NCBI GenBank assembly: GCA_958369225.1
Contig: CATXID010000007.1
Span: 46,012-110,011 of the forward strand
DNA from: an uncultured Collinsella sp.
GTDB lineage: Bacteria; Actinomycetota; Coriobacteriia; Coriobacteriales; Coriobacteriaceae
Length of the DNA: 64,000 nt
Direction: 5' to 3'
The translations under genes were made by a program, and so were the position numbers. The notes under the pieces are model-generated. The model saw only the letters and a list, made by a program, of their open reading frames with translations. It was not told where the DNA came from and searched no databases. This document shows, piece after piece, positions 61,403 through 64,000 of the stretch; positions within the stretch are counted from its first letter, which is position 1; each line of letters starts with the position of its first letter.

Positions 61403-62296
61403 ATGGATACGAGTTATTACAACCGCCCCGGTGGCGAGGAACTTATGCGCCGCATGTCGAGCGAGACCCTGTTGACGCAGGGCCCCATGGGCAGCGTGCT
61501 GATGAGTGAATACGACGCCGCCGACATCCCACCGGCGTTTTGGAACCTTGCCGAGCCGCAGACTGTTTCTCGTATCCATCGCCTGTATGTCGCCGCTGGT
61601 GCACAGGTGCTCATTACCAATACCTTTCAGGCATCAAGCTATGCCCTCAAGCAAGATCAGATTACGCCGTCCGTGGCCGAGGTCAATCGCGGTGCCGTCG
61701 ACGATGCGCGCCAGGCGCACCCTCAGCTGCTGCTGGGCTCGATGGGTCCGATCGGCATTGAGTGGTTTGCCGAAGACTCTGCCGAGTATCGAGAAATCCG
61801 AGGCATTTCGCGAGAGCAGGCATACGCCCTGCTCAATGCTGGTGTTGACGGTCTGCTGATCGAGACGGTGACGTCTATCCGTAATTTGCAGCCCATGCTT
61901 GCCGGCGCCCAGGATGCCGCTGACGGCATGCCTGTTTTGGTGAGTTTTGTCGTTGACGATAAAGGCGACCTGCTGGGCGATGGCCTCAACATCGAGGCTG
62001 CCGTTTTGTACGCCGAAAAGCACGGTGCAAACTCGGTTGGCGTTAACTGCTGTTCACTTGCGGCCGCGAACGTGGCAGTGCCCAGGATGGTTGCATCGGC
62101 GACTACGCCCGTCACGGTACGCCCCAACGTGGGCGATCCGGTTCAAACTCAGGATGGCCCTGTGTGGCGCGAGAACCCCGAAGCCTTCGCGCGCGCTTGC
62201 ATCGAATGGAGGCATGCCGGTGCCGCAATGGTGGGCAGTTGCTGTGGAACCACGGCGATCACCACGGCGGCGATGGCCGAGGCGCTCGATATATAA
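61403..62296 (+). CDS. Homocysteine S-methyltransferase family protein (297 aa)
   Basis: Zinc-thiol methyltransferase barrel as in MetH N-terminal module, MmuM and BHMT. The N-terminus has LTQGPMGSVLMSEY (D/G..xGT-like loop), ITNTFQASSYAL, LLGSMGPIG, LLIETVTSIRNLQPMLA, and the zinc cysteines in SVGVNCCS and VGSCCGTTAITT. The family transfers methyl to homocysteine; no other MetH modules are adjacent. It starts 12 bases after the regulator gene, so they may be cotranscribed. Confidence 0.85.
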   Translation: MDTSYYNRPGGEELMRRMSSETLLTQGPMGSVLMSEYDAADIPPAFWNLAEPQTVSRIHRLYVAAGAQVLITNTFQASSYALKQDQITPSVAEVNRGAVDDARQAHPQLLLGSMGPIGIEWFAEDSAEYREIRGISREQAYALLNAGVDGLLIETVTSIRNLQPMLAGAQDAADGMPVLVSFVVDDKGDLLGDGLNIEAAVLYAEKHGANSVGVNCCSLAAANVAVPRMVASATTPVTVRPNVGDPVQTQDGPVWRENPEAFARACIEWRHAGAAMVGSCCGTTAITTAAMAEALDI

Positions 62297-62302
62297 AGGT
62301 CG

Positions 62303-62330
62303 AAACCGCTCCATACGGGGCGGTTTTTTT
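62303..62330 (+). terminator. Terminator after the methyltransferase gene
   Basis: AAACCGC-T-CC, loop ATAC, GG-G-GCGGTTT followed by TTTT; the stem is seven bases after the stop. Confidence 0.85.
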
Positions 62331-62454
62331 ATTGCTTGCACATCGTCGGTGGCATTTGCCCAAATGGTGAATGCCGGTTTTGGCAGGTTGCTGGGCGAGC
62401 GCTGAGGGTATACCTCATGCGTACCATGATCCAAACACTGTGAGGTGTCTGCGC

Positions 62455-63855
62455 GTGTGCGCGATAATTCATTTTGGAACTGACGGTTGGCGCGCCCGCG
62501 TCGACGACGACTTTACCGCCGACAACGTTGCCCGCATTGCCGATGCCGTCGGCGAGTTGTGGCAAAAGACCAATCCCGGCAAAACAGTATATATAGGGTT
62601 CGACACCCGGCCGCAGGCGCGCGAGTTCGCTGAGCTTGCGGCAGGCGTGCTTGCGGCTCACGGATTGGACGCAGCGCTCGCATCTCGGCCTGTCCCGACC
62701 CCCGCCCTCACGTGGGCGGCGGCGTATGACGGCGAGGCCTGCGGTGCGCTCATGGTGACGGGGTCCCATCATCCGCAGGGGTATCTGTGCCTTAAACTAC
62801 GCATGGGAGATGGCTCGACGGCCAATCAGGATGTCATCGAAGAGCTCGAAGAGACCATGGCCCCCGAGCCGATGGGGATCGAGGAACGCTATCGCACCGC
62901 GGATATTATTCCTGACTATATGCAGGCGGTGGCATCGTTTGTCGATGCCGAGGCCATTCGAGCCGCTCACCTGCGTGTGGTAGTTGACCCCATGGGCGGC
63001 GCGGCCCAGGGATATCTTGCCGACCTGCTGCGGGAGTTGGGCGTCGAGGTGCACGAGATTCATGCCGGACAGTCGTCCGATCAAGAGGATATTTGCCCCG
63101 ACCCTGTTGAGCCATGGGTGGACGCTTGCGAGCGTACGGTTGTCGAGGACGGGGCGTGCGCGGGCTTGGTGACCGACGGCGATGCCGATCGTATCGGCGC
63201 GGTCGACGAACGCGGTAGATATATACATCCGCATCAAATCATGGCGCTTGTTTTGGGCGACCTCGTTCAATTCCGCGATTTGGAGGGGCGTGTCGTCGTC
63301 AATCTCTCGTGCTCGACGCTCGTGCGCCGCATTGCTGAGGCGCTTGGCTGTCGCGTGACCGTTAAGCCGGTCGGTTTCAAATATATAGCCGCAGAGATGA
63401 AGAAGGGCGGCGTCCTCATAGGAGGCGAGGAGGCCGGCGGTATCGGCATCGCCGCGCATATGCCCGAGCGCGATGGAATCCTTGCTTGTCTGATTCTGTG
63501 TGAGCTTATGGCAAAGACGGGCGCGCCCTTGGGCGTTTTGGTCGATCAGCTCGAGGCCAGTTTTGGTAAGACGAGCTATGGGCGTCGCGATTTGCGCCTT
63601 GAGGCCGAAGACGCCGAATCGCTGCGAACGCTGCTTCCTGGCATGAATCCCAAATCGATTTGCGGCAAGGCGCCGCAGGCTGTAAGCCATATGGATGGTT
63701 TGCGTTTGGCATTCGAGGATGACACCTGGCTGCTGATCCGCCCCAGCGGGACCGAACCGGTGGTTCGCGTATACGCCGAGGGGTTCTCGGTGGAGGAGCG
63801 CGATGAGTTGCTCGATGCCGGCTGCGCATTGGCTAAGGGAGCTTATCAGCTTTAG
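62455..63855 (+). CDS. Phosphoglucomutase/phosphomannomutase family protein (466 aa)
   Basis: Alpha-D-phosphohexomutase. IHFGTDGWRARVDDDFTADN, the phosphoserine loop in the form MVTGSHHPQGYLCLK (usually TASHNP), metal loop VTDGDADRIGAVDE, sugar loop GGEEAGGIG and phosphate loop RPSGTEPVVRVYAEG are all in order. It interconverts hexose 1- and 6-phosphates. GTG 62455 is preferred: GAGG at 62442-62445 is nine bases upstream and the protein then starts at the conserved IHFGTDGWR. A TGAGG-GTATA-CCTCA palindrome lies at 62403-62417 in the upstream region. Confidence 0.88.
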   Translation: MCAIIHFGTDGWRARVDDDFTADNVARIADAVGELWQKTNPGKTVYIGFDTRPQAREFAELAAGVLAAHGLDAALASRPVPTPALTWAAAYDGEACGALMVTGSHHPQGYLCLKLRMGDGSTANQDVIEELEETMAPEPMGIEERYRTADIIPDYMQAVASFVDAEAIRAAHLRVVVDPMGGAAQGYLADLLRELGVEVHEIHAGQSSDQEDICPDPVEPWVDACERTVVEDGACAGLVTDGDADRIGAVDERGRYIHPHQIMALVLGDLVQFRDLEGRVVVNLSCSTLVRRIAEALGCRVTVKPVGFKYIAAEMKKGGVLIGGEEAGGIGIAAHMPERDGILACLILCELMAKTGAPLGVLVDQLEASFGKTSYGRRDLRLEAEDAESLRTLLPGMNPKSICGKAPQAVSHMDGLRLAFEDDTWLLIRPSGTEPVVRVYAEGFSVEERDELLDAGCALAKGAYQL

Positions 63856-64000
63856 CCATATGACGCTTCACTATAAAGAGACCCTCGGTGAGTGGTAGAG
63901 AACGGCTGGCAAACGTAAGCTGAGTTCTAATATGTGTAGGAAATGTGTACGCCCAGATTCCCGCCCGCGGGGGCCCTCCGGTCTGGCAATATATCTCCTT
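63856..64000. other. Gene-free end of window
   Basis: No open frame, tRNA or known riboswitch is recognised. TATAAAG at about 63872 and the following leader-like GC-rich sequence (63960-63985) suggest a promoter and 5' leader of a gene beyond the window. Confidence 0.3.

Noticed and set aside
63856..64000. Riboswitch or tRNA at the window end
   Set aside because: No consensus fold or cloverleaf could be made out by eye; the gene it would precede is outside the window.

Overview
The window is high-GC, gene-dense bacterial chromosome. The best overall fit is the Actinomycetota class Coriobacteriia, most likely a Collinsella-like gut anaerobe. This is inferred from protein content, GTG/TTG start usage, a surface protein ending in an LAxTG-type sorting signal, an F-ATP synthase operon running into murA and an LCP gene, and abundant intergenic palindromes. 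No rRNA or tRNA was seen, so the taxonomy is inference. Most genes are recognisable housekeeping or transport genes; the unusual content is largely non-coding.

Layout. 1-890: tail of an ABC exporter gene and a small flavodoxin-like gene. 931-6241: a cassette in which a 1359-residue cell-wall-anchored surface protein gene is flanked on both sides by arrays of 61-62 bp hairpin repeats, with a diverged inverted repeat outside the arrays. 6265-9654: an LTA-synthase-like sulfatase-fold enzyme (minus) and a nitroreductase. 9813-14553: a potassium block with the transporter kup, a small membrane protein, and a KdpD-like kinase with its KdpE-like regulator but no kdpFABC. 14645-21534: rlmKL (minus, with an apparently dead RlmL active site), a HAD phosphatase, a fructose-6-phosphate aldolase/transaldolase, and tex (minus). 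21946-26372: a three-gene minus-strand operon (SDR dehydrogenase, MFS transporter, Gfo/Idh oxidoreductase) opposite a divergent LysR regulator. 26501-30723: a MarR-controlled heterodimeric ABC exporter operon with 8-nt overlaps. 30970-32489: an IS110/IS1111-type element with a frameshifted transposase. 32693-37808: pyridoxal kinase, a small Cys-rich protein, a low-molecular-weight tyrosine phosphatase, an MFS exporter, an orphan membrane protein and an aldose epimerase. 38088-42468: an amino-acid ABC importer (binding protein, permease, ATPase) followed by an M20 peptidase. 42718-49568: prfA, prmC, hicAB, tsaC, glpK and upp. 49849-59346: the complete atp operon (AtpI-like gene, then B-E-F-H-A-G-D-C), murA and an LCP ligase. 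59600-63855: pepT (minus), a DtxR-type regulator, a homocysteine methyltransferase-family gene and a phosphohexomutase.

The strongest candidates for something undescribed are: (i) a four-copy, about 140-150 nt structured element (30822, 37810, 43788, 59347) whose stems differ in sequence between copies yet stay paired, usually placed directly after a stop codon; (ii) the paired hairpin-repeat arrays around the surface protein gene; (iii) several families of short palindromes with a shared GGGGAC-like core, one of which lies in frame inside a peptidase gene. All were read by eye; no alignment, folding or database search was run.
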